Source: Desulfobacteraceae bacterium Eth-SRB1
GTDB taxonomy: Bacteria > Desulfobacterota > Desulfobacteria > Desulfobacterales > ETH-SRB1
Assembly (NCBI GenBank): GCA_004193555.1
Contig: RPGP01000001.1
Coordinates: 1,166,790 to 1,230,789, forward strand
Length of the DNA: 64,000 nucleotides
Direction: 5' to 3'
The notes under the pieces are model-generated. The model was given only the letters and a program-made list of their open reading frames with translations. It searched no databases and was not told the origin of the DNA. A program made the position numbers and the translations under genes. Below are positions 43,832 through 51,892 of this stretch, one piece after another; the stretch's first letter is position 1, and each line of letters starts with the position of its first letter.

Positions 43832-44200
43832 ATGTTACAAAAACTAAGAGGCAACAATCAAAAAGGTTTTACATTAATCGAACTCATGATCGTCATCGCG
43901 ATCATCGGTATCCTGGCGGCAATTGCTATTCCGAACTTTTTGTCATACAGGACAAGAGGCGCGAATAGCGCTGCCAAAGCCGATGCACAGAATTATATCT
44001 CTACGGCTATGGCTGAAGTGGCGGATAGTGGTGATGCTTTCAGTGCTCCACCTACTGGTTATACGTCCACCAGTGGCGTAACAATGACAGGAACATTAGC
44101 AATTACTGCGGCCGGCGTGATTAGTGGCGCTCCAACATTTGTGCATGATAATGGAACAACAACTTATACAATTTTAACCACCGGCGCAGTAAGTCCATAA
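43832..44200 (+). CDS. pilA: Type IV major pilin
   Basis: A 122-aa pilin. The short leader MLQKLRGNNQKG is cut before the methylated Phe of FTLIELMIVIAIIGILAAIA, the class IVa signature with Glu5. The globular part is small and Ser/Thr-rich (PTGYTSTSGVTMTGTLAIT) and has no cysteine pair. Strong ribosome-binding site GGGAGG. A Rho-independent terminator follows directly, so it is transcribed alone. The adjacent GT-C/TPR proteins could glycosylate its Ser/Thr residues (inference). Confidence 0.95.
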   Translation: MLQKLRGNNQKGFTLIELMIVIAIIGILAAIAIPNFLSYRTRGANSAAKADAQNYISTAMAEVADSGDAFSAPPTGYTSTSGVTMTGTLAITAAGVISGAPTFVHDNGTTTYTILTTGAVSP

Positions 44201-44230
44201 TATCTATTGAGTTAATTAAAAATTTAGAAT

Positions 44231-44264
44231 AAAAAGGGGGAGCATATCAGCTTCCCCTTTTTTG
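44231..44264 (+). terminator. Terminator after pilA
   Basis: AAAAAGGGGGAGC, loop ATATCA, then GCTTCCCCTTTTTTG: a 13-bp stem with one G-T pair and a T run. Confidence 0.85.
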
Positions 44265-44305
44265 TTGTTTGATAATAACCCTACAATGTTGCTTACCATT
44301 TTAGA

Positions 44306-44386
44306 TGTCATTTCGAGGAGCGAAGCGACGAGAAATCTTATTATAAAACAAATAGTTAAAGATTTCTCCCTTCGGTCGAAATGACA
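44306..44386. mobile_element. TGTCATTTCGAG palindromic element, copy 2
   Basis: Same family as 39919-39999: TGTCATTTCGAGGAGCGAAG at the left and agatttctcccttcggtcga-aatgaca at the right. Lies between the pilin terminator and the glycosyltransferase genes. Confidence 0.75.
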
Positions 44387-44406
44387 AGTGTCGTTGTAGA
44401 GATAAA

Positions 44407-46344
44407 ATGCCTCGAAAGTTTTACAATATTATGCAAAACCCCAAAAAGCTTTTAATTATATTTATATTAATTCTATGTACTCTACTTGTTTACTGGCAGG
44501 TTAAAGATTTTAATTTTGCCGGATATGATGATGAATTATATATTACTGATAATACGCATGTTCAGACAGGTCTTACATTTGAAAGCATAAAATGGGCTTT
44601 TACGGCCTTTCATGCAGGAAACTGGCATCCATTAACATGGCTTTCCCATATGCTTGATATTGAGCTTTACGGATTAAATTCAATGGGACACCACTGGACA
44701 AACCTGCAGATACATTTAACAAATACCCTCCTGCTGTTTTTTATTCTTCAATATATGACTGGAGCTATCTGGCGAAGCGCTTTTGTCGCAGCCCTTTTTG
44801 CTTTGCACCCTCTTCATGTTGAATCGGTTGCATGGGTGGCTGAACGTAAAGATGTTTTAAGCGCTTTTTTCGGAATGCTGACGATTTTAGCTTATATCAG
44901 GTATGTAAAAAAAAGAAACCTCTTTAGATATTTTCTGGTATTTATATTATTGTCATTAGGGCTTATGGCTAAACCAATGCTGGTTACATTGCCATTTGTT
45001 TTGCTTTTGCTTGATTTTTGGCCTCTTGAACGCCTGAAATATTATTCTCCTGACCGATCATCAAAATTATTTTCTCTTATTTATGAAAAAATTCCTCTTT
45101 TTATTCCCGTGGCAATTTCCTCTGTTTTGACTGTATTGGCCCAGAAAGAGGTTGGAGCTTTATATACTCTTGAAGCACTGTCGGTTAAAACTCGAATTGC
45201 CAATGCTTTTGTTTCATATGCAGGCTACATAATTAAAACAATATGGCCTCAGAACCTTGCGGTTTTTTATCCCCATCCATTTGGGGAGTTGCCTTTATGG
45301 TATGTTTTTTTGGCGGTTTTCGCTATTATTGTAGTCTCTTTTTTTTCAATACGTTTGTTAAAGAATCATCCATACTTGGCAGTTGGGTGGTTCTGGTATC
45401 TCGGAACACTTATCCCGGTGATCGGACTTATACAGGTAGGGGCTCAGAGTATGGCAGACAGATATACATATATTCCGTTAACAGGTCTTTTTATCATCGC
45501 AGCATGGGGCATACCTGATCTTTTAAAAAAATGGTATCATAGTAAGATTATTCTTATTATATTTTCCACAATAATTATTTTTGCGTTTTCAACACGCAGT
45601 TATTTTCAGATAAGACACTGGAAAAACAGTGCCGCTGTTTTTGAAAATGCTGTTAAAGTAACAGAAAATAACTGGCTGGCTTATAATAATCTTGGATTAG
45701 CTTTAATGCGTGAAGGCAAATTAAATGATGCTGTATTAAACTATAAAAAAGCTCTGCAAATTAGACCGGATTATTTGACAGCGCTTGACAATATCGGACT
45801 GGCTCTGTACCGGCTTGAAAAGTTTGAAGAAGCTTTATTTTATTATTCAAAGGCGCTTAAAATATACCCGAAACACGCAGGAATCCATAATAATACAGCT
45901 AATGTCCTCACAGCCCTTGGCAAACTTGAAGAAGCAATAAAGCATTACAAAAAAGCAATTCTGATAGATCCTGAATTTGCGGAGGCTTATTATAATATTG
46001 CAAATGTGCTGGCAACTCAGGAGAAGCTTGATAAAGCTATTTTTTATTATGAATCAGCCATAAAAAAAGATTCCGGACATAGCAATGCTCACTATAATTT
46101 AGGTTGTATTTTATTAAATCAGAAAGAATATAAAGAGGCATTGGCTCACTTTGCACAGGTCATTAAAATCGATCCTGATTATAAACAGGCATATAATCAT
46201 ATAGGAATTATTTTATTGCAATTTGGAAAAATTAACGAGGCAGAAAAATTCTTTTCCAAGGCTGTCCAAATTGATCCCGGTTATAAGGACGCCATAAATA
46301 ATCTTTTAATCTTAAAGAACATTCTCCATCAGAATGAAAAATAA
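44407..46344 (+). CDS. GT-C/TPR membrane protein (TMTC-like), copy 1
   Basis: A 645-aa inner-membrane protein. The first 400 residues hold about ten to twelve hydrophobic helices with periplasmic loops typical of GT-C O-glycosyltransferases: an early acidic YDDELYITDN (GT-C DxD-like), WHPLTWLSHMLDIELYG and HPLHVESVAWVAERKDVLS. The C-terminal 220 residues are tetratricopeptide repeats (such as GKLNDAVLNYKKALQIRPDY). Animal TMTC proteins with this layout O-mannosylate cadherins. It overlaps its paralogue by 11 bases. Placed next to pilA, it is a candidate for pilin or other surface-protein glycosylation. Confidence 0.8.
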   Translation: MPRKFYNIMQNPKKLLIIFILILCTLLVYWQVKDFNFAGYDDELYITDNTHVQTGLTFESIKWAFTAFHAGNWHPLTWLSHMLDIELYGLNSMGHHWTNLQIHLTNTLLLFFILQYMTGAIWRSAFVAALFALHPLHVESVAWVAERKDVLSAFFGMLTILAYIRYVKKRNLFRYFLVFILLSLGLMAKPMLVTLPFVLLLLDFWPLERLKYYSPDRSSKLFSLIYEKIPLFIPVAISSVLTVLAQKEVGALYTLEALSVKTRIANAFVSYAGYIIKTIWPQNLAVFYPHPFGELPLWYVFLAVFAIIVVSFFSIRLLKNHPYLAVGWFWYLGTLIPVIGLIQVGAQSMADRYTYIPLTGLFIIAAWGIPDLLKKWYHSKIILIIFSTIIIFAFSTRSYFQIRHWKNSAAVFENAVKVTENNWLAYNNLGLALMREGKLNDAVLNYKKALQIRPDYLTALDNIGLALYRLEKFEEALFYYSKALKIYPKHAGIHNNTANVLTALGKLEEAIKHYKKAILIDPEFAEAYYNIANVLATQEKLDKAIFYYESAIKKDSGHSNAHYNLGCILLNQKEYKEALAHFAQVIKIDPDYKQAYNHIGIILLQFGKINEAEKFFSKAVQIDPGYKDAINNLLILKNILHQNEK

Positions 46345-48088
46345 CAGTAAAACAAAACATAATTTTCTGCGCAACAGGCGGCAGGAGATTATCGTATGCT
46401 TATTTCTTGTTGCAGCGAATCTTGTTATATATTGGCAGATAACAAGTCATGAATTTATTAGTTTTGATGATGGAAGTTATATTACCCAAAATCCTTATGT
46501 TCAATCAGGTCTTACATTTGAAAGCATAAAGTGGGCTTTTACGACCTTTCATGCATCAAACTGGCATCCATTAACCTGGCTTTCCCATATGCTTGATATT
46601 GAGCTTTACGGATTAAATTCAATGGGACATCACTGGACAAGCCTGCAGATCCATCTAATAAATACACTTCTATTATTTTTTATTCTTCAATATATGACTG
46701 GAGCTATCTGGAAAAGCGCTTTTGTGGCAGCGCTTTTTGCTTTGCATCCACTTCATGTGGAATCGGTTGCATGGGTGGCAGAACGAAAGGATGTATTAAG
46801 CACTTTTTTTGGAATGCTGACAATTCTGGCTTATATCAGATATGTAATAAAAAGGGATCTTTTTAGATATTTTCTGGTGTTTATATCGCTATCATTGGGA
46901 CTTATGGCAAAGCCAATGCTGGTAACCATGCCGTTTGTTATGCTTTTGCTGGATCTATGGCCACTAAAACGTCTTAATCTTCCATTAAATCAACCGGCAG
47001 GTTCTCAAAATTCAAATTTTATACCCCTGATATTGGAAAAAATTCCCTTTCTTGTACCGGTAGCCATCTCATCTATATTGACCCTTGTCGCTCAGCACAG
47101 TTCAGCATTAAAGACTCTTGAAAGTTTTCCATTGCAAACACGTGTTGCTAATGGTCTGATTTCCTATATAAATTATATTGTTAAAACATTGTGGCCATTA
47201 CATTTATCGGTTTTTTATCCGCACCCGGGGAATAACCTGCCTGCATGGCAGATCATTGGGGCAACTTTACTGATCGCTGCAGCAATTTTTTTGTCCATAC
47301 ATACATTTAAAAAATATCCATATATAATAGTTGGCCTGTTCTGGTTTTTTATAACTCTTTTTCCTGTTATTGGAATTATTCAAGTAGGCGACCAGGCAAT
47401 GGCAGATAGATACACATATATCCCTTTGATAGGGATTTTCATAATATTTGCATGGGGTGGCTCAGATATTATAAAAAAATGGACAGACAAGAAGATTATT
47501 CCTGCTATTATTGCAGCAGCAGTTATTTTATTACTGACAATGCAAAGCTTCCTTCAGACAACTCACTGGAAAAACAGCATCACGTTATTTGAAAATTCCA
47601 TTAAAGTAACGGAAAACAACTGGCTGGCGCATAATAATTTAGGCATAGCCTTATTTAGTGAGGGCAAATTCGATAAGGCCATTTATCATTATAAAAAAGC
47701 TCTAAATATAAGACCTGATACTGTTTGCGCTATTAAAAACCTTGGCATTGCAATGTTTGACAAAGGTAATCTTAAAGTAGCTTTTCAATATTTTAATAAA
47801 GCCCTTGTGATAAATCCTGAGGATTGGGATGCTCACTATAAACTTGGCGCTATTCTGGAAAAACAGGGCAAATTTAATGAAGCAATACGTCATTTTACAG
47901 AAGTCATTAGAATAAATGCCAGCTATGCTCCAGCTTATAATGAAATAGGAATTATACTTGCCCAAAAAGGAAAACTGCAAAAATCCAATGATTTTTTTTC
48001 AAAAGCAATACAGCTCGAACCAGATTATAAAGAGGCAAGAAATAATCTTTTAATTTTAAAGCAACTAATACAACAAAATAAAAAATAA
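46334..48088 (+). CDS. GT-C/TPR membrane protein (TMTC-like), copy 2
   Basis: A 584-aa tandem paralogue of the preceding gene. The membrane half is highly similar (WHPLTWLSHMLDIELYGLNS is identical, with long stretches matching even in DNA), while the loops after residue 210 and the TPR part differ and are shorter. The acidic motif reads FDDGSYITQN. The sequence pattern suggests recent duplication or gene conversion of the 5' half with divergence of the acceptor-facing TPR half. One base separates it from the methyltransferase gene, so the three probably form an operon. Confidence 0.8.
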   Translation: MKNNSKTKHNFLRNRRQEIIVCLFLVAANLVIYWQITSHEFISFDDGSYITQNPYVQSGLTFESIKWAFTTFHASNWHPLTWLSHMLDIELYGLNSMGHHWTSLQIHLINTLLLFFILQYMTGAIWKSAFVAALFALHPLHVESVAWVAERKDVLSTFFGMLTILAYIRYVIKRDLFRYFLVFISLSLGLMAKPMLVTMPFVMLLLDLWPLKRLNLPLNQPAGSQNSNFIPLILEKIPFLVPVAISSILTLVAQHSSALKTLESFPLQTRVANGLISYINYIVKTLWPLHLSVFYPHPGNNLPAWQIIGATLLIAAAIFLSIHTFKKYPYIIVGLFWFFITLFPVIGIIQVGDQAMADRYTYIPLIGIFIIFAWGGSDIIKKWTDKKIIPAIIAAAVILLLTMQSFLQTTHWKNSITLFENSIKVTENNWLAHNNLGIALFSEGKFDKAIYHYKKALNIRPDTVCAIKNLGIAMFDKGNLKVAFQYFNKALVINPEDWDAHYKLGAILEKQGKFNEAIRHFTEVIRINASYAPAYNEIGIILAQKGKLQKSNDFFSKAIQLEPDYKEARNNLLILKQLIQQNKK

Positions 48089-48089
48089 C

Positions 48090-48857
48090 ATGAAAACAAA
48101 GTCCAACCGCTTTCAGGATTTTTTTGAAGAAAGCAAATATACTCTTCTGAAAAACTATCTGTACAATTATCGCCTCCGTAAGATGGCTGTGGGAAAAAGC
48201 CTGCGGCGCGAAAACATAAAATTGATATTAGAGGTTGGAAGCGGAATTTCTCCTGTGATGACAGGAACCCGGGATATTATATATTCAGACCTGTCTTTTG
48301 CAGCCATCCGACTTCTTAAGCATTCATACGGAAAAGGATATTATGTTGTTGCGGACGGCATTAATCTGCCGTTTAAGTCCAAAGCTTTTTCTCACACTGT
48401 AAACTCGGAAGTACTTGAACATCTGAAAGATGACCGGAAGGCTATTAAAGAATTGGCCAGAGTTACGGGGCCGTCCGGGAAGCTTGTCGTAACCTTCCCG
48501 CATAAAAAATCATATTTTGCCAATGACGACCGTTTTGTAAATCACTTTCGCCGCTATGAACTTTTTGAGATGAATGAACGATTAAAAGAAGCGGGATTCA
48601 GGCCGATTAATATACACAAAGTATTGGGCCCACTGGAAAAGATTACAATGTGCTTTGTTGTATATTGTTTTTCCTTAATCCAAAGATTAAAAAGTGACAA
48701 AACAACCATGACAAATAGTACTTCTGGGTTAATGAATATTTTTGGTAAGTTTTTCAAGTGGGCTAATCGATTTTACATGCTGCCTGCATGGATAGATGCG
48801 AAGATTATGCCCCGCTCTTTGTCGGCGGTCTTGTTGATTAAGGCGGAAAAGAAGTAA
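48090..48857 (+). CDS. SAM-dependent methyltransferase (type 11)
   Basis: A 255-aa class I methyltransferase. The SAM loop LILEVGSGISPVM is followed by an acidic YSDLS and by AFSHTVNSEVLEHLKDDRKA with the typical post-motif helix. The C-terminal part has a hydrophobic stretch (FVVYCFSLI). The substrate is probably a glycan or lipid intermediate, given the GT-C partner genes. The first 47 bases of the coding region from 48105 are repeated at 50058-50104, beyond VapBC. Confidence 0.75.
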   Translation: MKTKSNRFQDFFEESKYTLLKNYLYNYRLRKMAVGKSLRRENIKLILEVGSGISPVMTGTRDIIYSDLSFAAIRLLKHSYGKGYYVVADGINLPFKSKAFSHTVNSEVLEHLKDDRKAIKELARVTGPSGKLVVTFPHKKSYFANDDRFVNHFRRYELFEMNERLKEAGFRPINIHKVLGPLEKITMCFVVYCFSLIQRLKSDKTTMTNSTSGLMNIFGKFFKWANRFYMLPAWIDAKIMPRSLSAVLLIKAEKK

Positions 48858-49031
48858 CTATTCAGTCTGCCTTGGTTAAATAAGTCCTGCGGAATTTAAC
48901 AGAGCAGGCAGATTCACCCCAGTACGATTATTCTGACCTACCCCGGTGAAATACGCTTTGCTTCTCATTGGCATGAATTTCACGAGGCAGGCGGGGCAGG
49001 CACAGATAAACGCAGATAGGTTAAATACAAA
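48854..49031 (+). repeat. GxxExxY-leader repeat, copy without gene
   Basis: Matches 29555-29730 nearly base for base (gtaactattc, taagtcctgcggaatttaac, acgctttgcttctcattggc, gaggcaggcggggcaggcac). At its end the expected ATGAACGC start reads ATAAACGC, so the start codon is lost. After it, to 49263, I see nothing identifiable. Confidence 0.8.
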
Positions 49032-49263
49032 GGGGAAAATGCTGTAATTATGAATAGAATGAAATCGTTAATTAAACTATATGGCAACGCAAGGTTGTAA
49101 AAAATACCATATGTGTGCAAAAAGTCCTTGCAAAAAGTACCATGCCAGGCAGAGCATTGCTCTGAGCGTCAGGAATGTAAAGACAGACGGCTCACGGTTG
49201 TATGCGCCTATTTGTGCAGCTGGCCGGCTGGGGAGATTGTTAAATGGGAACAAGTAAAATTAT

Positions 49264-49290
49264 TTGACATTTTGAAAATGGTTGTATAAT
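49264..49290 (+). promoter_or_regulatory. Sigma-70 promoter of vapBC
   Basis: TTGACA (49264-49269) and TATAAT (49285-49290) match consensus perfectly; the spacer is 15 bases, shorter than the 16-18 optimum. It lies 54 bases upstream of the vapB ATG. Confidence 0.6.
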
Positions 49291-49344
49291 ATGATGTCAT
49301 AATGATTGCAACTCACGATGTCACTTAATAAGGGAGTAAACGCA

Positions 49345-49605
49345 ATGAAAACAATAACTGTAAGAGGAATAGATTCTGTTCTGTCGGAAAAAATGAAACA
49401 GGCAGCCAGACAGAAAGGTAAAAGTGTAAATCAGGTCGTCATAGATACAATGAGGCAGCATTTTGGCGTGATAAAAGAAAAAAAGTTTACAGTAGTATAC
49501 CATGATTTAGACCATATGTTCGGAAAGTGGTCTCAAGAGGAATTTGATAAGATTCATGGGAAAATTGATACGGAAAGGAAAATAGACAAGGAGCTCTGGT
49601 TATGA
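49345..49605 (+). CDS. vapB: VapB-type antitoxin
   Basis: An 86-aa ribbon-helix-helix-type antitoxin. The N-terminus TITVRGIDSVLSEKMKQAAR with KSVNQVVIDTMR gives the RHH DNA-binding fold; the acidic C-terminus (YHDLDHMFGKWSQEEFDKIH) would wrap the toxin. ATG 49345 has GGGAG upstream; the frame is open from 49306. It overlaps vapC as ATGA. Confidence 0.85.
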   Translation: MKTITVRGIDSVLSEKMKQAARQKGKSVNQVVIDTMRQHFGVIKEKKFTVVYHDLDHMFGKWSQEEFDKIHGKIDTERKIDKELWL

Positions 49606-49991
49606 AAAAAATTCTGATTGATACGAATATTTATTCGTATGCCATGAAGGGAGATCCTGAAACTATTGCAGTTTTGCAGCAATCTCATGAAATAGGAATT
49701 TGTGCTGTCAGTATTGGCGAACTGCTATCCGGTTTCAAAGGCGGTAATCGAGAGCCGGAAAATAGAAAAGAGCTGGAAGAATTTTTGGATACACCACGTG
49801 TGAAGATGTATAGTATTGATGAGGATACAGCAGAATTTTATGCTGAAGTCCTGAATAATTTAAAGGAAAATGGAAAACCGATACCGACTAATGATATATG
49901 GATTGCTTCTGTTGCATTGCAGTATGGTCTGAAATTATTTTCAAAAGATCAACATTTCAAATATGTATCCGGGTTAATGCTCATTATTTAA
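49602..49991 (+). CDS. vapC: VapC-type PIN-domain ribonuclease toxin
   Basis: A 129-aa PIN-domain toxin. The acidic metal ligands are visible: ILIDTNIYSY (Asp), VSIGELLSGF (Glu), NDIWIASVAL (Asp) and FSKDQHF (Asp). VapC enzymes cut tRNA or rRNA sites. Full length and coupled to vapB by ATGA, so probably active. The pair sits between the methyltransferase gene and a duplicated scrap of it. Confidence 0.9.
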   Translation: MKKILIDTNIYSYAMKGDPETIAVLQQSHEIGICAVSIGELLSGFKGGNREPENRKELEEFLDTPRVKMYSIDEDTAEFYAEVLNNLKENGKPIPTNDIWIASVALQYGLKLFSKDQHFKYVSGLMLII

Positions 49992-50361
49992 TCCACAGAT
50001 TACCTGTCTGCGCCTGCCTGTGCCTTGAGCAGGGTTACGGTACGTCTCTCCGATGCAAACCGCTTTCAGGATTTCATTGAAGAAAGCAAATATACTCTTC
50101 TGAACCGCAATAGCAAGCGCATTCCCCGTAGTCCGCCAAAGCGCTCTGGCGGACGGGGTTAGCGAGCGCATTCCCCGTAGCTTGTCGGAGCAAAGCGGAG
50201 ATTTATCCGCTTTTGGAGGATCCCGTCTCGCGGGGCTGCATGGAGTTTCAATTAAATCTTGATTTAAGCATAGGCTTGCTATATTTTTAAAAAACAATAA
50301 TAAGCCAAAAAATTTATTGAACCTTTTTTATATTCCGGCATGTCCGGGTCAGGATATTGCG
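49992..50361. other. Gene-free region with duplicated methyltransferase scrap and repeats
   Basis: Contains 47 bases (50058-50104) repeating the 5' coding part of the methyltransferase gene at 48105-48151 with two or three mismatches. Two direct copies of GCGCATTCCCCGTAG (about 50113 and 50168) and the palindromic ccgccaaagcgctctggcgg follow. No gene is supported. Confidence 0.7.
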
Positions 50362-50796
50362 ATGAAGGAACTTTCCTGTTTTGAATTTCAGCAGGGACGT
50401 ATTTTTGCAGGCCGTCTTCCTCATGGCGGCGATTTGATAAATTCTATTGAGGAATTTTGCAAAAAAGTCTCGATCCGGATGGCGGCATTTTCGGTTATCG
50501 GCGCGGTTTCGTCATATACAATAGGCGCATATGACCAAAAGCAGCAGGTCTATGTTACCTTTAAGGAAAAAGCGGCCCTTGAAATTATAAGTTGCATGGG
50601 CAATGTTTCGCTAAAGGACGGCAAGCCGTTTATTCATGCTCATATTCTACTTGCCGACGAACAGGGGAAAACAATCGGCGGTCATCTCTTTTCCGAAACT
50701 ATTATTTATGCCGGTGAAATCAATCTTCAGGAATTAACAGGCAAACCGATTGAAAGAAGTTATGATAATGATACAGGGCTTATGCTCTGGGCATAG
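50362..50796 (+). CDS. PPC/DUF296 domain DNA-binding-like protein
   Basis: A 144-aa single-domain PPC (DUF296) protein. It shows GRIFAGRLPHGGDLINSIEE, AAFSVIGAVSSYTIGAYD, and IHAHILLADEQGKTIGGHLF, the conserved part with HAH and GGHL that forms a trimer with a metal-like site. Plant relatives are AT-hook proteins; the bacterial role is unknown. ATG 50362 has AGGAT upstream; the open frame from TTG 50317 has no such signal. Fifteen bases before ilvE, likely one transcript. Confidence 0.85.
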   Translation: MKELSCFEFQQGRIFAGRLPHGGDLINSIEEFCKKVSIRMAAFSVIGAVSSYTIGAYDQKQQVYVTFKEKAALEIISCMGNVSLKDGKPFIHAHILLADEQGKTIGGHLFSETIIYAGEINLQELTGKPIERSYDNDTGLMLWA

Positions 50797-50810
50797 ACTG
50801 AGGAGGGCAA

Positions 50811-51872
50811 ATGCAATTAACAATTATAAAATCTGACACACTTAAACCCAAACCGGATGATTCTAATCTCGGTTTTGGAACAATATTTACCGACTATATG
50901 TTTAACATGGATTATAATCCTGACAATGGATGGCATAATCCACGAATTGAACCATATGCCCCTATTGAAATGGATCCTGCAACAGCAGTACTCCACTATG
51001 GACAGTCGGTATTTGAAGGGATGAAGGCTTACAAAACAGATTTGGGCGGTGTCCGGTTTTTCAGGCCAAAAGATAATTTCAAGCGGCTGAATCGATCCTG
51101 CCGAATGCTTTGTATTCCAAAATTTGACGAGGCTTTTGTCTTCGATGCCATGAAACAGTTAATTGCTCTGGAAAAAGACTGGATTCCAGGCGCGCCGGAA
51201 ACCTCCCTGTACATAAGGCCGACAATTATCGCAACAGACCATTTTCTGGGTGTACGCGCCTCACATACATATCGTTTTTTTATTATTCTTTCTCCGGTTG
51301 GCGCATATTATGCGGAAGGCTTTAATCCGGTTAAAATCTGGGTGACAAAAAGCCATGTCCGGGCTGTGCGCGGCGGAATCGGTGAAGCCAAAACAGCCGG
51401 AAACTATGCGGCAAGTCTGTATGCAGGTGAAGAAGCCCACAAACACGGTTACACACAGGTATTGTGGCTTGATGGCATCCATCAGAAATACATTGAGGAG
51501 GTCGGGTCTATGAACATATTTTTTGTCATAGATGATGAACTGGTAACCCCCATGTTAAATGGAAGCATACTTCCCGGCATTACCAGAGATTCTGTAATAA
51601 CAATGGCAAAAAAATGGAATATAAAGGTTAGTGAACGCCAGATCAGCATAGATGATCTGATAGATGCGCACGACTCAGGAAAACTGCAGGAAATTTTTGG
51701 AACTGGAACGGCCGCGGTTATTTCTCCTGTTGGTGAAATGAAATACGAAGATAGAGTTATAAATATAGGTAACGGAAAAGTCGGGCCTATGGCAAACAGG
51801 CTCTATCAAGCCATAACCGACATCCAGTATGGCAGAACAGAAGACAAGATGGGATGGATTGAAAAGATTTAG
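50811..51872 (+). CDS. ilvE: Branched-chain amino acid aminotransferase
   Basis: A 353-aa fold-type IV PLP enzyme that transaminates Ile, Leu and Val. Key parts: VLHYGQSVFEGMKAY, YIRPTIIATDHFLGV, the catalytic lysine in GEAKTAGNYAASL, QVLWLDG, and EIFGTGTAAVISPV near the end. The length and N-terminal extension fit the eukaryote-like/large bacterial IlvE group. Good GAGGAGGG site upstream. Followed after 20 bases by the uridylyltransferase gene. Confidence 0.95.
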   Translation: MQLTIIKSDTLKPKPDDSNLGFGTIFTDYMFNMDYNPDNGWHNPRIEPYAPIEMDPATAVLHYGQSVFEGMKAYKTDLGGVRFFRPKDNFKRLNRSCRMLCIPKFDEAFVFDAMKQLIALEKDWIPGAPETSLYIRPTIIATDHFLGVRASHTYRFFIILSPVGAYYAEGFNPVKIWVTKSHVRAVRGGIGEAKTAGNYAASLYAGEEAHKHGYTQVLWLDGIHQKYIEEVGSMNIFFVIDDELVTPMLNGSILPGITRDSVITMAKKWNIKVSERQISIDDLIDAHDSGKLQEIFGTGTAAVISPVGEMKYEDRVINIGNGKVGPMANRLYQAITDIQYGRTEDKMGWIEKI

Positions 51873-51892
51873 ATTTTTCCGGGGAACTTATT

